DNA of 64,000 bases from Micropruina sp. (GCA_016716635.1 JADJVZ010000014.1:496001-560000); one strand, 5' to 3'; positions 43,790-53,825 are shown, counted from the first letter of the stretch. The notes: generated by a model not told the origin, from the sequence alone. Numbers and translations are program-made.

Positions 43790-45754
43790 CTATCCGAGCA
43801 GCAATGGCCGGACGAGCGGATCGGCCATCATGGCCTGCGCCACGATCCTTGAGCCGGCGGGTGTCAGGTGGTTGTCATCGGTGAACAACGCGGCGCCGTC
43901 CTTGAGGGACGAGCACACCTGGGCATCGCAGAACAGGGGCGCCGAGGCGAACAGCAAGGTTCCGGGGTGGGCGTCCACCACCGTCCGCAGTTGCGGTTCG
44001 TAGCGCGCGTGGGCGGCCAAGAAGTCCAACGCCGAGGTGGTGCAGGCACTGACTCCTACGATGGGCGCGACACGATAGATGCAGGCGAAGGGTCCTCGTC
44101 CCATGCTCGGCACGTCATCGGTGACGATGACGTTCTTGCCCGCGGCCCGCAGTAACGCGACCGCATGGTCCAGCGGCGCCACTTCGTCCTCGCGCGAGAG
44201 GGAGCCGCGTGTCCAGTAGCGCGAGATGACCACCGTGCGCAGTCGTGCGGTCGCGGCCAGGGGGGCCAGGTAGGCATCCAGGCGCTCCTGCGTGCCCATC
44301 ATCATGGGGGCCCGGAAGGAATAGACGCCCACGTTGACGCCTGGCAGCGCTTCAACCAACCCGGAGTACAGGTGCTCAGCGTGGCTGTCCCCCAACAGAG
44401 CGACCTGGGGATCTCCGGTTTCGACGGATTGGAGGCAGTCACCATTGTTCCCGGCAAGGGCGCTGATCGCGGGGAAGTGGCACGCGAACGAGTCAACCGG
44501 CGCCTGCTGCACCTGCGGGTGTCCGGCGGGCAGCGCGCCGCTGAGGAAGGCCGGACGCCACACTCGGTCGGCGGCCGCCCAGCAGGCTGCTGCCAACAGT
44601 GCTGCGGACGCCAGCATCGCCGTCAGTCGGAGCACCACCTGCCGGGGGGTCAACACTCCGGTGCGGAACGGCTGTTCGACTCGGTAGTACGACAGCAGCG
44701 CCGGAACGAACGACACCAGGGCGGCCAATTGCCGGACGCGCACATCACCGGGCCACAGGGCCGCGGCGACCACGATGCTGGGCCAATGCCAGAGGTAGAG
44801 CGAGTACGACCAATCGCCGATCAGCACCATCGGACGCGTGCCCAGAACCCTAGTCACGGGGTTCGGACCGATAATCCCGCCGGCGATAAGCAGCACGGCG
44901 GCCGCGATGGGAGCGACCGTCCACTTGCCGGGAAAGGGCGTGTGCGAGTTGATGGACCACAGCGATATCGCCATGAGACCCGCCCCGGAAAGTGACACCG
45001 GCAACGCCAGCCAGCGGGGCAGCTTTGCAACCTGCGCCATCACCAGCGCCAGCAGGGCGCCGGCCCCGAACTCCCAGGCGCGATTGAAGGGGCTGTAGTA
45101 GCCGATCGTCCAGCTTTGCGCCGCGATGCCGAACCCCGCCCCTCGGATCAGCGCCGCTGACGCGGCCGTCAGCAGCACGACCATGCCCAGCGCGCCAAGG
45201 CCAGGGCGCCGGAACCGTCGCCCGAGCCACCAGCCCAGCACGAGCAAGGCCGGGAAGATCAGATAGAACTGCTCCTCGACGGACAGCGACCACGTGTGGA
45301 GCAGCGGGTTCGCCTCGGCATCGATCGCGAAATAGTCGCCCGAAATCAGCGCGATCACCACGTTGGCGCAGAGAGCCACGGCCCCCAACGCCGTTTGGGC
45401 CGCCACTTGCTGCACCCCGAACGGATCGAGCAAGAGCGAAGTCGCCACCATCACTACCCCGAGCATGACCACGAGGGCCGGGGTGAGTCGCCGGAAGCGA
45501 CGCAGGTAGAACTGGCGGAGATTGATGGTGCCGGTGCGCGCCCATTCACGCGCCAGCATGGCCGTGATGACAAACCCGGAGATGGCGAAAAAGACGTCGA
45601 CCCCGACGAAGCCGCCCGGCAGCGGCAGCCCCGCATGGAACGCGATCACCACGATGACGGCGATGGCCCGCAGGCCCTGGATATCGGGACGATGCGCGGA
45701 CGACCGTGCCGCAGATGCCGGGGTCACGGTTGCAGGGGGCTCGTGACCGCTCAT
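43790..45754 (-). CDS. Acyltransferase 3 with C-terminal SGNH domain (OafA/YrhL type)
   Basis: 654 residues from ATG at 45754, overlapping the holB TGA by four bases. The N-terminal half has the Acyl_transf_3 signature RPDIQGLRAIAVIVVIAFHAGLP near 22-44 with the catalytic His, GGFVGVDVFFAISGFVI, LLHTWSLSVEEQFYLIFP near 150 and about ten helices. The C-terminal half is SGNH-like: VALLGDSHAEHLY near 440 and DDNHLTPAGS near 630. Such proteins O-acetylate cell-surface polysaccharides or peptidoglycan. It is an addition within an otherwise conserved holB-PSP1 neighbourhood. Confidence 0.93.
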   Translation of the reverse strand: MSGHEPPATVTPASAARSSAHRPDIQGLRAIAVIVVIAFHAGLPLPGGFVGVDVFFAISGFVITAMLAREWARTGTINLRQFYLRRFRRLTPALVVMLGVVMVATSLLLDPFGVQQVAAQTALGAVALCANVVIALISGDYFAIDAEANPLLHTWSLSVEEQFYLIFPALLVLGWWLGRRFRRPGLGALGMVVLLTAASAALIRGAGFGIAAQSWTIGYYSPFNRAWEFGAGALLALVMAQVAKLPRWLALPVSLSGAGLMAISLWSINSHTPFPGKWTVAPIAAAVLLIAGGIIGPNPVTRVLGTRPMVLIGDWSYSLYLWHWPSIVVAAALWPGDVRVRQLAALVSFVPALLSYYRVEQPFRTGVLTPRQVVLRLTAMLASAALLAAACWAAADRVWRPAFLSGALPAGHPQVQQAPVDSFACHFPAISALAGNNGDCLQSVETGDPQVALLGDSHAEHLYSGLVEALPGVNVGVYSFRAPMMMGTQERLDAYLAPLAATARLRTVVISRYWTRGSLSREDEVAPLDHAVALLRAAGKNVIVTDDVPSMGRGPFACIYRVAPIVGVSACTTSALDFLAAHARYEPQLRTVVDAHPGTLLFASAPLFCDAQVCSSLKDGAALFTDDNHLTPAGSRIVAQAMMADPLVRPLLLG

Positions 45755-46962
45755 CCACGTGCTCGCGCAGTGGCGGAATGTCCAGACCCTGCGACCGCGC
45801 CCACAGTCCCCGCGACGCCGCTCAACGACACCAAGAGCGACTCCATGGCCAACAGGGGGGCCACGTTGGTCTCCAGCGCGGTTCGACACGCGAGGATGGC
45901 GTCGAGTTGACGCATGGTCGCCTCCGGGGTGCCGCGACGGGCCGCGGCCGCCGCTCGCTCCCCCAACTCGGCGTTCACCAGGTCGGACGGACGGCCCAAT
46001 TGGACGCTCAACACGTCGCGATACCAACTCGTCAGCTCGGTGAGGACCCGATCGAGCGCGTCGCGCTGCAGCCGTTTGCCGCGGGCCTTCTGCGCGTCTT
46101 CGAGGTCTTTCACGGCCGCTTGGGCGTTGCGTGGGCGGATGCCCGTGGCGCCGAAACCCAGCGCCTCCTTCAACTGAGTGAGTTCACGGGCGTCCAACTC
46201 ATGGGTCGCTGCAGCGGCCTCTTCGGCGGCGGCCTCCGTGACGTTTGCGGCTGCTGTGAGGCAGGCACCGAGGGTGGTGAGGCGTCCGGGAAGGTCGAGA
46301 ATCTCGCGGCGGCGGCGGCGGGCTTCTTCGCTGCGGGCCAAGACCCGGGCGCGTCCGATGTGACCCTGGGCCACCCGGGCGGCGAAGGCCGCCATCGCCG
46401 GATCCACGCCATCACGTCGCTGCAACAGTTCTGCGATCGCTTGCCGGCTGGGGGTGGCCAACTCGACGCGGCGGCATCGCGAGCGGACGGTGACCACGAC
46501 GTCATCGGGCGTGGGGGCACACAACAACCACACGGTGCGCGGAGCCGGTTCTTCCAGGCTCTTGAGCAGCGCGTCCGCGCCGCGCTCGGTGACCCGATCC
46601 GCGTCCTCGATCACGATGCACTGGAACCGCCCGAGGGTGGGGGCCATCGCGGCTTTGCGGACGAGATCGCGAACCTCATCGACGCCGATGCTGAGCGATT
46701 CGGTGCGGACCAGCGTCACATCCGGGTGTGCCCCCGACAGCGCGGTGCGGCATTCACGGCATTCGCCGCAGCCACCTTTGGCGCATTGCAGCCCGGCGGC
46801 GAAAGCCTTGGCGGCGTTCGAGCGGCCCGACCCCGGCGGGCCGGTGATCAGCCAGGCGTGGGTCATGGCATGACGCTCTCCCGCCACCGCCCGCTGAAGG
46901 GTGGCCACGACCTTTTCTTGACCTATGAGGTCGGTCCATACCCCTGTGAGCGCCACGGTCAC
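45751..46962 (-). CDS. holB: DNA polymerase III subunit delta'
   Basis: 403 residues. The AAA+ clamp-loader fold: LITGPPGSGRSNAAKAFAAG near 37, with Arg in place of the Walker A Lys, normal for delta' which does not hydrolyse ATP; a zinc motif GGCGECRECRT near 66; SIGVDEVRDLVRKA near 94; EDADRVTERGADALLKSLEEP near 121; and CRRVEL near 165. It loads the sliding clamp. The ATG overlaps the tmk stop (ATGA) and the stop overlaps the acyltransferase start. Confidence 0.93.
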   Translation of the reverse strand: MTVALTGVWTDLIGQEKVVATLQRAVAGERHAMTHAWLITGPPGSGRSNAAKAFAAGLQCAKGGCGECRECRTALSGAHPDVTLVRTESLSIGVDEVRDLVRKAAMAPTLGRFQCIVIEDADRVTERGADALLKSLEEPAPRTVWLLCAPTPDDVVVTVRSRCRRVELATPSRQAIAELLQRRDGVDPAMAAFAARVAQGHIGRARVLARSEEARRRRREILDLPGRLTTLGACLTAAANVTEAAAEEAAAATHELDARELTQLKEALGFGATGIRPRNAQAAVKDLEDAQKARGKRLQRDALDRVLTELTSWYRDVLSVQLGRPSDLVNAELGERAAAAARRGTPEATMRQLDAILACRTALETNVAPLLAMESLLVSLSGVAGTVGAVAGSGHSATARARG

Positions 46963-47588
46963 AGTCTGTCAGGGGGGTCCGACAACAGCGAGTTAACGCG
47001 GGTCCGGATCGCCGTCGCGAGCTCTTCAATCGAGTCCCGTGCGGGGAGCACGAGGTAGTGCTCGGGGTCGGCCGCCGCGAAGTCGAGAAAGCCTTGGCGC
47101 GCGCGACGATGAAACTCTTCGCCGGCGCTTTCGACGCGGTCTTTCTCGGCGATCTCACCGACGGCCCCGCGCGGATCCATGTCCAGCACGATGGTCAGCT
47201 GGGGTCGCAGCCCGGCCACAGACCACCAGCCGAGCCAGCCGATGTCTTCGACGGTCAGCACGCGTCCGGCCCCTTGGTAGGCGACCAGCGAGTCGACGTA
47301 GCGGTCGCACACGACGACGGCGCCCCGCGCCAACGCCGGACGCACGACCTCATAGACGTGTTGGGCCTTGTCGGCGGCGTAAAGCAGCGCCTCCGCCCGG
47401 GGATCAAGGTCCCCGGTCGAATGGTCGAGGACGAGGTGCCGAAGCTGGCGCCCGACGGGGGTATCGCCCGGCTCGAAGGTGAGCACCACCTCACGCCCCG
47501 ATTCCCGCAACCATTGCACCAACAAGGCGGCCTGGGTGCCCTTGCCGACCCCATCGCCGCCCTCGAAAACCACGAATATGCCCGTCAC
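46959..47588 (-). CDS. tmk: Thymidylate kinase
   Basis: 209 residues from GTG at 47588, which overlaps the stop of the CYTH/CHAD gene (GTGA). The P-loop FEGGDGVGKGTQ lies at about 6-17, DRYVDSLVAYQGAGR near 95-109, and VLDMDPRGAVGEIAEKDRVE near 135-154, the lid region. It makes dTDP from dTMP. Coupled upstream and downstream. Confidence 0.95.
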   Translation of the reverse strand: MTGIFVVFEGGDGVGKGTQAALLVQWLRESGREVVLTFEPGDTPVGRQLRHLVLDHSTGDLDPRAEALLYAADKAQHVYEVVRPALARGAVVVCDRYVDSLVAYQGAGRVLTVEDIGWLGWWSVAGLRPQLTIVLDMDPRGAVGEIAEKDRVESAGEEFHRRARQGFLDFAAADPEHYLVLPARDSIEELATAIRTRVNSLLSDPPDRL

Positions 47589-48901
47589 GGCCGCACCTGC
47601 CTTTTCATGACCTTCCGCCACAGCCCCCGAGCGTCTTCGAGGTAGAGCGCACGCTGCCCGGCCATCAACTGGACTGCCCGTTCATAGGTGCGTCCCCGCT
47701 CGAAAGCCTCGGCGCTGCCGAGCTGGGCGATCTCGCGGCGGCTGACCTCGTCCGGCGCCACGCACGCCCACTGCGCGGCCAGGACGCGGCCAAGCGCCTT
47801 GCGCGCCTGACGCGACTCCTCGCCGAAGAGCGGACCGGTGGCTTCCAACAGGGAAGCCGCCCTCGCGGTGGCGTGCGCCGCCGTCATCCACTGGGTGTCG
47901 GGCGATCGGTCTGTGAGGACACGCGAGGCGTCCGCGGCCTCGTGCACCAGGCGCTCGACTTCTTGGCGCAGCACTGACCCGCACCCCTGCTCGTTGGGAA
48001 CCGCCACCGCGATCGGATTCTGGGTCGTGAGTTCCAGGTCGTCGAGAACGAGGTAGTACTTGCCGGACGTATACAGAGGCGGACGAGCCGCCAAAGCGCC
48101 GTCCAGCAAGCTAAGGAACCGCTCGACCCACGCCGGAAGCAAGTGCGTCGCCAGACCGGTCACGTCGCCGCGCAGTCGCGTCAGCACGGCCGCGACGGCC
48201 TGGTCGTCCTTGCTCCCCCGCGAGGAAACGTGCGCCTGCAACAGTTCGCGCCAGCGCAACTCGGTGAGCGCGACGACGAAGGCGGGCATCGGCAAGGCTT
48301 CGTTGAAAAGCGTGCGGCTCTCGATGTGGGAGCGGCGCCCGAGGCGGCTCCCCAGCGATCGCGACTGGGCCGACACCGTGCCCCGAGCCTCTTCGACCGC
48401 CGCCACCAGGTCGTCAGCAAGGGCCACGTCATCAAAGGTCACCGTCAGCGTGCGGAACTCGATGGGCTTGGGGCCACCCTGCCGGGCCACCACCTCGTGG
48501 TCGGAGATCAACAGCGGTCGATGCCCATCAGGCGCCTCTCCCACCAGGTACTCCGAGGACGTCGTGACGTCCGCCAAGGGCCCCAAGAGCCCCGACCGAC
48601 GGAACGGGCGGATCATGTCCGCGAAGCGCATGGGTACTTCGCCATCGGAGGCAGATTCGGCGGCGTCAGCGGGCAGCCAGGGCTCCCACGTGGGGGCCTG
48701 GAGCCGCCAATTCGAGACACCGTGGGAGATCTGGTGCGACAACGTGATGCCCCAGCTGAGGAGCCGAGCGTCCGGGGTGTCGAGGATCGTCGCGGCCCGA
48801 TGCGTGGGGGGACGGGTCTCGTCCATGCGCACCCGAAGACCCATCGCGCGCACCAGGGCGGGCAGGTCAGCCTCCATGGGAATGTCGGCGTAAGCGATCA
48901 T
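47585..48901 (-). CDS. CYTH- and CHAD-like domain protein
   Basis: 438 residues from ATG at 48901 with GGAGGGAGG upstream. The first ~200 residues follow a CYTH plan (THRAATILDTPDARLLSWGITLS near 32, NWRLQAPTW near 65, PIEFRTLTVTF near 145) but the metal-binding ExExK signature at the start is missing. The rest is helical and CHAD-like (SGKYYLVLDDLE near 295, HATARAASLLEAT near 350, ESRQARKALGRVLAAQW near 370). CHAD domains bind polyphosphate. It stands between topA and tmk and is coupled to tmk. Confidence 0.72.
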   Translation of the reverse strand: MIAYADIPMEADLPALVRAMGLRVRMDETRPPTHRAATILDTPDARLLSWGITLSHQISHGVSNWRLQAPTWEPWLPADAAESASDGEVPMRFADMIRPFRRSGLLGPLADVTTSSEYLVGEAPDGHRPLLISDHEVVARQGGPKPIEFRTLTVTFDDVALADDLVAAVEEARGTVSAQSRSLGSRLGRRSHIESRTLFNEALPMPAFVVALTELRWRELLQAHVSSRGSKDDQAVAAVLTRLRGDVTGLATHLLPAWVERFLSLLDGALAARPPLYTSGKYYLVLDDLELTTQNPIAVAVPNEQGCGSVLRQEVERLVHEAADASRVLTDRSPDTQWMTAAHATARAASLLEATGPLFGEESRQARKALGRVLAAQWACVAPDEVSRREIAQLGSAEAFERGRTYERAVQLMAGQRALYLEDARGLWRKVMKRQVRP

Positions 48902-49026
48902 CGGGCACCTCCCTCCGGGGACGCTCAAGCCTATCGTCAGGCGCCGACAACCGGCTTTCGAAAACCAGGCGAGGGCCATCCGGACGGCAGCCCGGACGCC
49001 CCGTTTCGACCCCGGAACTCTGCCCG

Positions 49027-51804
49027 CTACGCCTTCTTGACGGCGGCCTTGGCCGCTGTGGTCCGCGGGGCGGCGGCCTTGGCCGCGGTAGTCCGGGTGG
49101 CGGTGGTCTTGGCGGCCGCGGTCTTCGTGGCCGTTGTGGTCGTCGCCTTGCTGGCGGTGGCGCGCGTGGTGGTGCGGCGGGCAGGCGTCTTCTTGGGTGC
49201 CGCCGGTTTGGCGCGCTTCTCGGCGAGCAGTTCGGCGGCTCGCTCGAGCGTCAGCTCCTCGACGCTGTCGGCCTTGCGGAGGGTGGCGTTGGTCTCGCCG
49301 TCGGTGACGTACGGGCCGAAGCGGCCGTCCTTGACGACGATCGGCTTGCTGTTCGTCGGATCATTGCCGAGCTCACGCAGCGGTCCCGCCGAGGCGCGAG
49401 CGCCGCGTCCCTTCGGCTGGGCGTAGAGGGCCTCGGCCTCCTCCAGGGTGACCGTGAAGATCTGATCCTCGCTGGCGAGCGAGCGGGAGTCGGTGCCCTT
49501 CTTCAGGTACGGCCCGTAGCGGCCGTTCTGAGCCGTGACCTCAACCCCGTCGGCGGTCACGCCCACGACGCGCGGCAAGCTCATGAGCTTGAGCGCCTCC
49601 TCCAGGGTGACCGTGTCCAGCGCCATCGAGGCGAACAACGAGCCGGTGGCGGGCTTGGCCGACTTCGGGGCGTCCTCCGGAAGCACCTCGGTCACGTAGG
49701 GGCCGAAGCGTCCGGACTTGGCGACGACCGTGCGTCCGGTGTCAGGGTTGGTCCCCAGCGGACGCTCGGCACCCGCCGGGGTAGCGAGCAGTTGACGGGC
49801 GACCTCTTCGGTCAACTCGTCCGGGGGCGTGGAGTCATCGACGTTGGCGCGGTTACCCTCGGCGTCCTCGACGTAGGTGCCGTAGCGTCCGACGCGGACG
49901 GCGATGTCGTCGGCGATGGGGAACGTCGACAGCGCGCGGGCGTCGATGTCACCCAACTCGTTGACGAGGGTGTGCAGGCCCTCTTGGGAGGCGCCTTCGG
50001 GGCCGAAGTAGAAGCGGGTGAGCACGGCCGTCCGCTGGGCCGAGCCCTGGGCGATCTCGTCCAAGGTCTCTTCCATGTCAGCGGTGAACTGGTAGTCGAC
50101 CAGCCGGGCGAAATGCTCTTCGAGCAGGCGGGTCACCGCGAAGGCGAGCCAGGTCGGAACGAGCGCCGACCCCTTCTTGAACACGTAGTCGCGCGAGGTG
50201 ATCGTCCGAATGATCGAGGCGTACGTCGACGGGCGACCGATCTCGAGCTCCTCAAGCTTCGCCACCAGGCTCGGCTCGGTGTAGCGCGCCGGCGGACGCG
50301 TGTCGTGCGCGGACGCCGTGTACTTCTCGGCGATGAGGGCCTGGCGGGTCGACAGCTGCGGCAGGCGGGCCTGCGCATCGTCGGTATCGCCCTCTTCGAC
50401 CGAGGCCACGTAAAGGGCGAGGAAGCCGTGCTTGGTGATCGTCCGACCGGTGGCCACAAAGGTCGCGTTCGTCGTGCGGACCAGCTCGCCGGTCGTCGCG
50501 TCGCGGACCTCAGACACCTTCGGCAGCGCCGCGGTGACCTTGACCGTGAGCGACTGGCCCTCGGCGTCGACCATCTGAGAGGCGACCGTCCGCTTCCAGA
50601 TCAGCTCGTACAGGCGGAACTCGTCACCGTGGAGGCCGGTCTCCTTCGGGGTGCGGAAGTGCTCCCCGGCCGGACGGATGGCCTCGTGCGCCTCCTGCGC
50701 GTTCTTCACCTTGGACGTGTACACGCGCGGCTTGGCCGGCACGCTGGCGTCGCCGTAAAGCTCGGCGGCCTGGCGTCGGGCCGCGGCGATGGCGGTGCCC
50801 GACAGCGTCACCGAGTCGGTACGCATATAAGTGATGTAGCCGCCCTCGTAGAGCGCCTGGGCCACTGACATCGTGCGCTGGGCCGTGAAGCCGAGCTTGC
50901 GTCCGGCGTCTTGCTGCAGGGTCGTGGTGCGGAAGGGGGCGTCCGGACGTCGCGACCACGGCTTGGATTCCAGGCCGGTCACGGCGCACTGGGCGGGCGC
51001 CAGGGCCTCGGCGAACGCCTCGGCCTCGGCCAGGTCGAGGTGGATCGTGCCCTTGCCGGTGAGCTTGGCCAGCGAGTCGAAGTCGCGCCCCACGGCCAGG
51101 CGACGCTCGCCGACGTGGCTCAGTTTCGCGGTGAACGTCCGCGGCTCGGCCTTGGCGCCGGCGTCCAGGACGACCTCGATGTCGGCCCAGGTCGCGCTGC
51201 GGAACGCCATGCGCTCCCGCTCCCGCTGGACGACCAACCGGGTGGCCACCGACTGCACGCGTCCGGCGGATAGCTTCGGAAGGATCTTCTTCCACAGCAC
51301 CGGCGACACCTCGTAGCCGTACAGCCGGTCGAGAATGCGGCGGGTTTCCTGGGCGTCCACGAGATCCATGTCGAGGTCGCGGGTGTGCAAGAGGGCGTCG
51401 CGGACGGCTTCGGGAGTGATCTCACCGAACGTCATGCGCCGGACGGGAACCTTGGGCTTGAGCTCTTCGCGCAGGTGCCACGCAATGGCCTCGCCCTCGC
51501 GGTCGGGGTCGGTGGCGAGGATGAGCTCGGTGGCGCCCTTCAGTGCCTCCTTGAGCTTGCGGATCGTCGCCTTCTTCGCCGTTTGCACCACATAGAGAGG
51601 TGCGAAGCCGGCGTCGATGTTGACGCCCGTGCGGGCCCACTTCTCGCCCTTGAGCTTCTCGGGAACCTCGGAAGCGCCGGTGGGCAGGTCGCGGACGTGC
51701 CCAACGCTCGCCTCGACGGTGAACTCGGGGCCCAAGTACTTCGCGACGCTCGCGATCTTCGTGGGGGACTCGACGATGACGAGTCGGCTCGCTGCTGATG
51801 CCAC
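49027..51804 (-). CDS. topA: DNA topoisomerase I
   Basis: 925 residues. TOPRIM domain at about 8-140 (LVIVESPTKIASVAKYLG; ATDPDREGEAIAWHL near 98), DRLYGYEVSPVLWKK near 158, and the active Tyr in GGYITYMRTDSVTLS near 325. It lacks C-terminal zinc fingers, having instead several repeats with a GRFGPYV or GRYGPYL core (three to four copies, about 630-860), and a tail of about 60 Ala/Lys/Thr residues. This is the actinobacterial form; the basic tail gives processivity. It relaxes negative supercoils. Confidence 0.97.
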   Translation of the reverse strand: MASAASRLVIVESPTKIASVAKYLGPEFTVEASVGHVRDLPTGASEVPEKLKGEKWARTGVNIDAGFAPLYVVQTAKKATIRKLKEALKGATELILATDPDREGEAIAWHLREELKPKVPVRRMTFGEITPEAVRDALLHTRDLDMDLVDAQETRRILDRLYGYEVSPVLWKKILPKLSAGRVQSVATRLVVQRERERMAFRSATWADIEVVLDAGAKAEPRTFTAKLSHVGERRLAVGRDFDSLAKLTGKGTIHLDLAEAEAFAEALAPAQCAVTGLESKPWSRRPDAPFRTTTLQQDAGRKLGFTAQRTMSVAQALYEGGYITYMRTDSVTLSGTAIAAARRQAAELYGDASVPAKPRVYTSKVKNAQEAHEAIRPAGEHFRTPKETGLHGDEFRLYELIWKRTVASQMVDAEGQSLTVKVTAALPKVSEVRDATTGELVRTTNATFVATGRTITKHGFLALYVASVEEGDTDDAQARLPQLSTRQALIAEKYTASAHDTRPPARYTEPSLVAKLEELEIGRPSTYASIIRTITSRDYVFKKGSALVPTWLAFAVTRLLEEHFARLVDYQFTADMEETLDEIAQGSAQRTAVLTRFYFGPEGASQEGLHTLVNELGDIDARALSTFPIADDIAVRVGRYGTYVEDAEGNRANVDDSTPPDELTEEVARQLLATPAGAERPLGTNPDTGRTVVAKSGRFGPYVTEVLPEDAPKSAKPATGSLFASMALDTVTLEEALKLMSLPRVVGVTADGVEVTAQNGRYGPYLKKGTDSRSLASEDQIFTVTLEEAEALYAQPKGRGARASAGPLRELGNDPTNSKPIVVKDGRFGPYVTDGETNATLRKADSVEELTLERAAELLAEKRAKPAAPKKTPARRTTTRATASKATTTTATKTAAAKTTATRTTAAKAAAPRTTAAKAAVKKA

Positions 51805-51852
51805 TTCTTAGGTGTCCTTCATGTGGACGGGTGTCGCTGAGGACAAACCAAG

Positions 51853-51891
51853 CGTCCCCGGGCGCCATGGTAGCCATGTTTCCCGGGGACG
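51853..51891 (-). terminator. Probable terminator after the HtrA-like protease gene
   Basis: Arms CGTCCCCGGG (51853-51862) and complement (51882-51891) pair over ten bases, with an inner CATGG/CCATG stem. Read on the minus strand it starts eight bases after the protease stop and is followed by CTTGGTTTG, a weak U-rich end. Confidence 0.65.
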
Positions 51892-51898
51892 TCGGCGT

Positions 51899-53728
51899 TC
51901 AGTTCAACGGGCTGGTACCCATCGTGACCGTCGCGGTGCGGCTCTTACCGTTCGAATCGGTCCACCCGATGGCCACTTTCTGGCCGGGTTCGGTCTGACG
52001 GATCAACGCCGCGACGTTCGTCGAGGCCGTCAACTGCGTGCCGTTGAAGCTGGTCAACACGTCACCTGCCTTCACCCCGACTTTGGCGGCTGGTCCGCCC
52101 GTGACGACCGCCGCCACGACGATGCCGTTGCTGCGGGCGGCGAACTGGTTGTTCGAGTTAACGCCCAAGTAGCCCGAGGGCCCGATCTGCACGGTGCCCG
52201 ACTCGTCGCCGGATTTGATCTGATCGACAATGCTCAGCGCGGACGCGATCGGGATGGCGTAGGTGGTGTGCTGCGCCGTCGACCCTGCGGTGGTCATGCC
52301 CAGCACTTCGCCCTCGCTGTCGAACATCGGGCCACCGGAGTCGCCCGGCACGGCGCTGGCGTTGGTCTGGACGAGCCCCGCAAGGCTTTCGGAGGCGCCC
52401 CACGGTGAATCCGAGGAGACCTCAATGGGCTTGTTGAGCCCCGTGACCTTGCCGGGCGCGGAGACCAACTTGTTGCCGCCGCTGGCGTTGCCCAAAGCGA
52501 TGACGGCGTCGCCGATCTTGACGCTGTCTTGGTCGATCGTGACGGTGTCGAGGCCCGAGGCGTCCAGCTTGAGCAGCGCGACGTCCTTGGTCGGATCATC
52601 GCCCACCACCGTCGCGGTGTAGGTCGTGCCGGAGTCGGCGATCGTGACGGAAACCTTCGACGAGCCCGCGATCACGTGGTAGTTCGTGAGCACGAAACCG
52701 TCGGCGGTGAGGACCATGCCGGTACCCAGCCCCAGCCCATCGGTGAGCGTGGACGTGATCAACGCGACGCCCTTTGAGGGGGCGGTCAGGGACGCGGTTC
52801 CCGCCGTCGTGGCCGGCGACGCGGGCGTGGCCTGCGTGGTGGGAACCGTCGCGGGCTGCGAGGCCTTGACGGTCGGCAGGGCGACCGTGGTGCTGCGTGT
52901 GGTCGGCCAGCCGGCGGCCGCCAGGAAGCCGCCCCCGGCCAGCGCCAAGACCAGCATCACCAGCAGGACGCTGACGAGCGGACGCGAGCGCTTCTTCGCG
53001 GCCGGGGTCGCCGGACCCTGAGGCGGATAGATGCCCGTGGGGTAGCTGGCGGGTCCGTTGGGGTAGGTCGTCGAAGCCTGGGCGTAGGCACCCTGGCCAG
53101 CGGGGGCGTAGGCGCCCTGGTAGGCGGGACCCTGGTAGGCGGCACCGTAGGTAGCGGCGTCGTAGCCGCTGGGGCCCGCGTACGAGGGCCCGGCGGCTTG
53201 ACCAAGTCCTTGGGCCGGCGTCATCGGGGCGGCCGGGTACCAGCGTCCGTCCGGCCCTTGCTGCCATTCGGCGGCGGCCGGGTACTCGCGCGTCGCGGCA
53301 TCCCAGGACGCCGTGGGGTCCGGCGCCGACACGGCGGGAGGCCCCTGTGGCGCCGGGAAGGCCAGCGTGTTCGCGGAGTCGGAGGACGGGGCGCCAACAG
53401 CAGTCCCAGCGGCGGGGTGCTCGCGCGTCGCGGCCGCCCAGGCCGCGGTCGGATCGGACGCCGGGACGACCGGGGGGCCGACAGGCGTGGGGAAGGCGAG
53501 GGTGCTCGCCGAGTCGGGAGGGGCGACCGGGGGAAGAATCGCCGCCGGGGGCTCGGGGTTCGGCACCCACGACACCACGGGCGGCACGGCCGGGCCAGCG
53601 GGAACCGCGAACGAGGCGGCGGCAGGCTCGGTTGGGGCGGCGGCCGCCGCGGGGCCGAAGCGGGGCGGCGCGGGCAGCGTCGGATCACTCGTGGCGCGGG
53701 GCGGGAGCGGCAGCTGGGATTCGTCCAT
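51899..53728 (-). CDS. HtrA-like trypsin-family protease with PDZ domain
   Basis: 609 residues, AAAGGAG seven bases before the ATG. The first 245 residues are Pro/Ala-rich cytoplasmic sequence with tandem segments around AAATREHPAAG and repeated AYQGPAYQGAYA. One membrane helix follows (about 250-272). The catalytic triad is His in VLTNYHVIAGS near 345, Asp in TKDVALLKLD near 378 and Ser in VPGDSGGPMF near 455. A PDZ domain fills about 510-595 (GYLGVNSNN, VKAGDVLTSFNG). It works outside the membrane in envelope-protein quality control. Confidence 0.92.
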   Translation of the reverse strand: MDESQLPLPPRATSDPTLPAPPRFGPAAAAAPTEPAAASFAVPAGPAVPPVVSWVPNPEPPAAILPPVAPPDSASTLAFPTPVGPPVVPASDPTAAWAAATREHPAAGTAVGAPSSDSANTLAFPAPQGPPAVSAPDPTASWDAATREYPAAAEWQQGPDGRWYPAAPMTPAQGLGQAAGPSYAGPSGYDAATYGAAYQGPAYQGAYAPAGQGAYAQASTTYPNGPASYPTGIYPPQGPATPAAKKRSRPLVSVLLVMLVLALAGGGFLAAAGWPTTRSTTVALPTVKASQPATVPTTQATPASPATTAGTASLTAPSKGVALITSTLTDGLGLGTGMVLTADGFVLTNYHVIAGSSKVSVTIADSGTTYTATVVGDDPTKDVALLKLDASGLDTVTIDQDSVKIGDAVIALGNASGGNKLVSAPGKVTGLNKPIEVSSDSPWGASESLAGLVQTNASAVPGDSGGPMFDSEGEVLGMTTAGSTAQHTTYAIPIASALSIVDQIKSGDESGTVQIGPSGYLGVNSNNQFAARSNGIVVAAVVTGGPAAKVGVKAGDVLTSFNGTQLTASTNVAALIRQTEPGQKVAIGWTDSNGKSRTATVTMGTSPLN

Positions 53729-53825
53729 GACTGACTCCTTTACGTGAGGTACGCGATGAGTGAACGCGGGTAGCCGGTGGGTGCCCTGTGCCGATCTTGT
53801 GAATCAGCTATGAGGGTGAGGTGCG

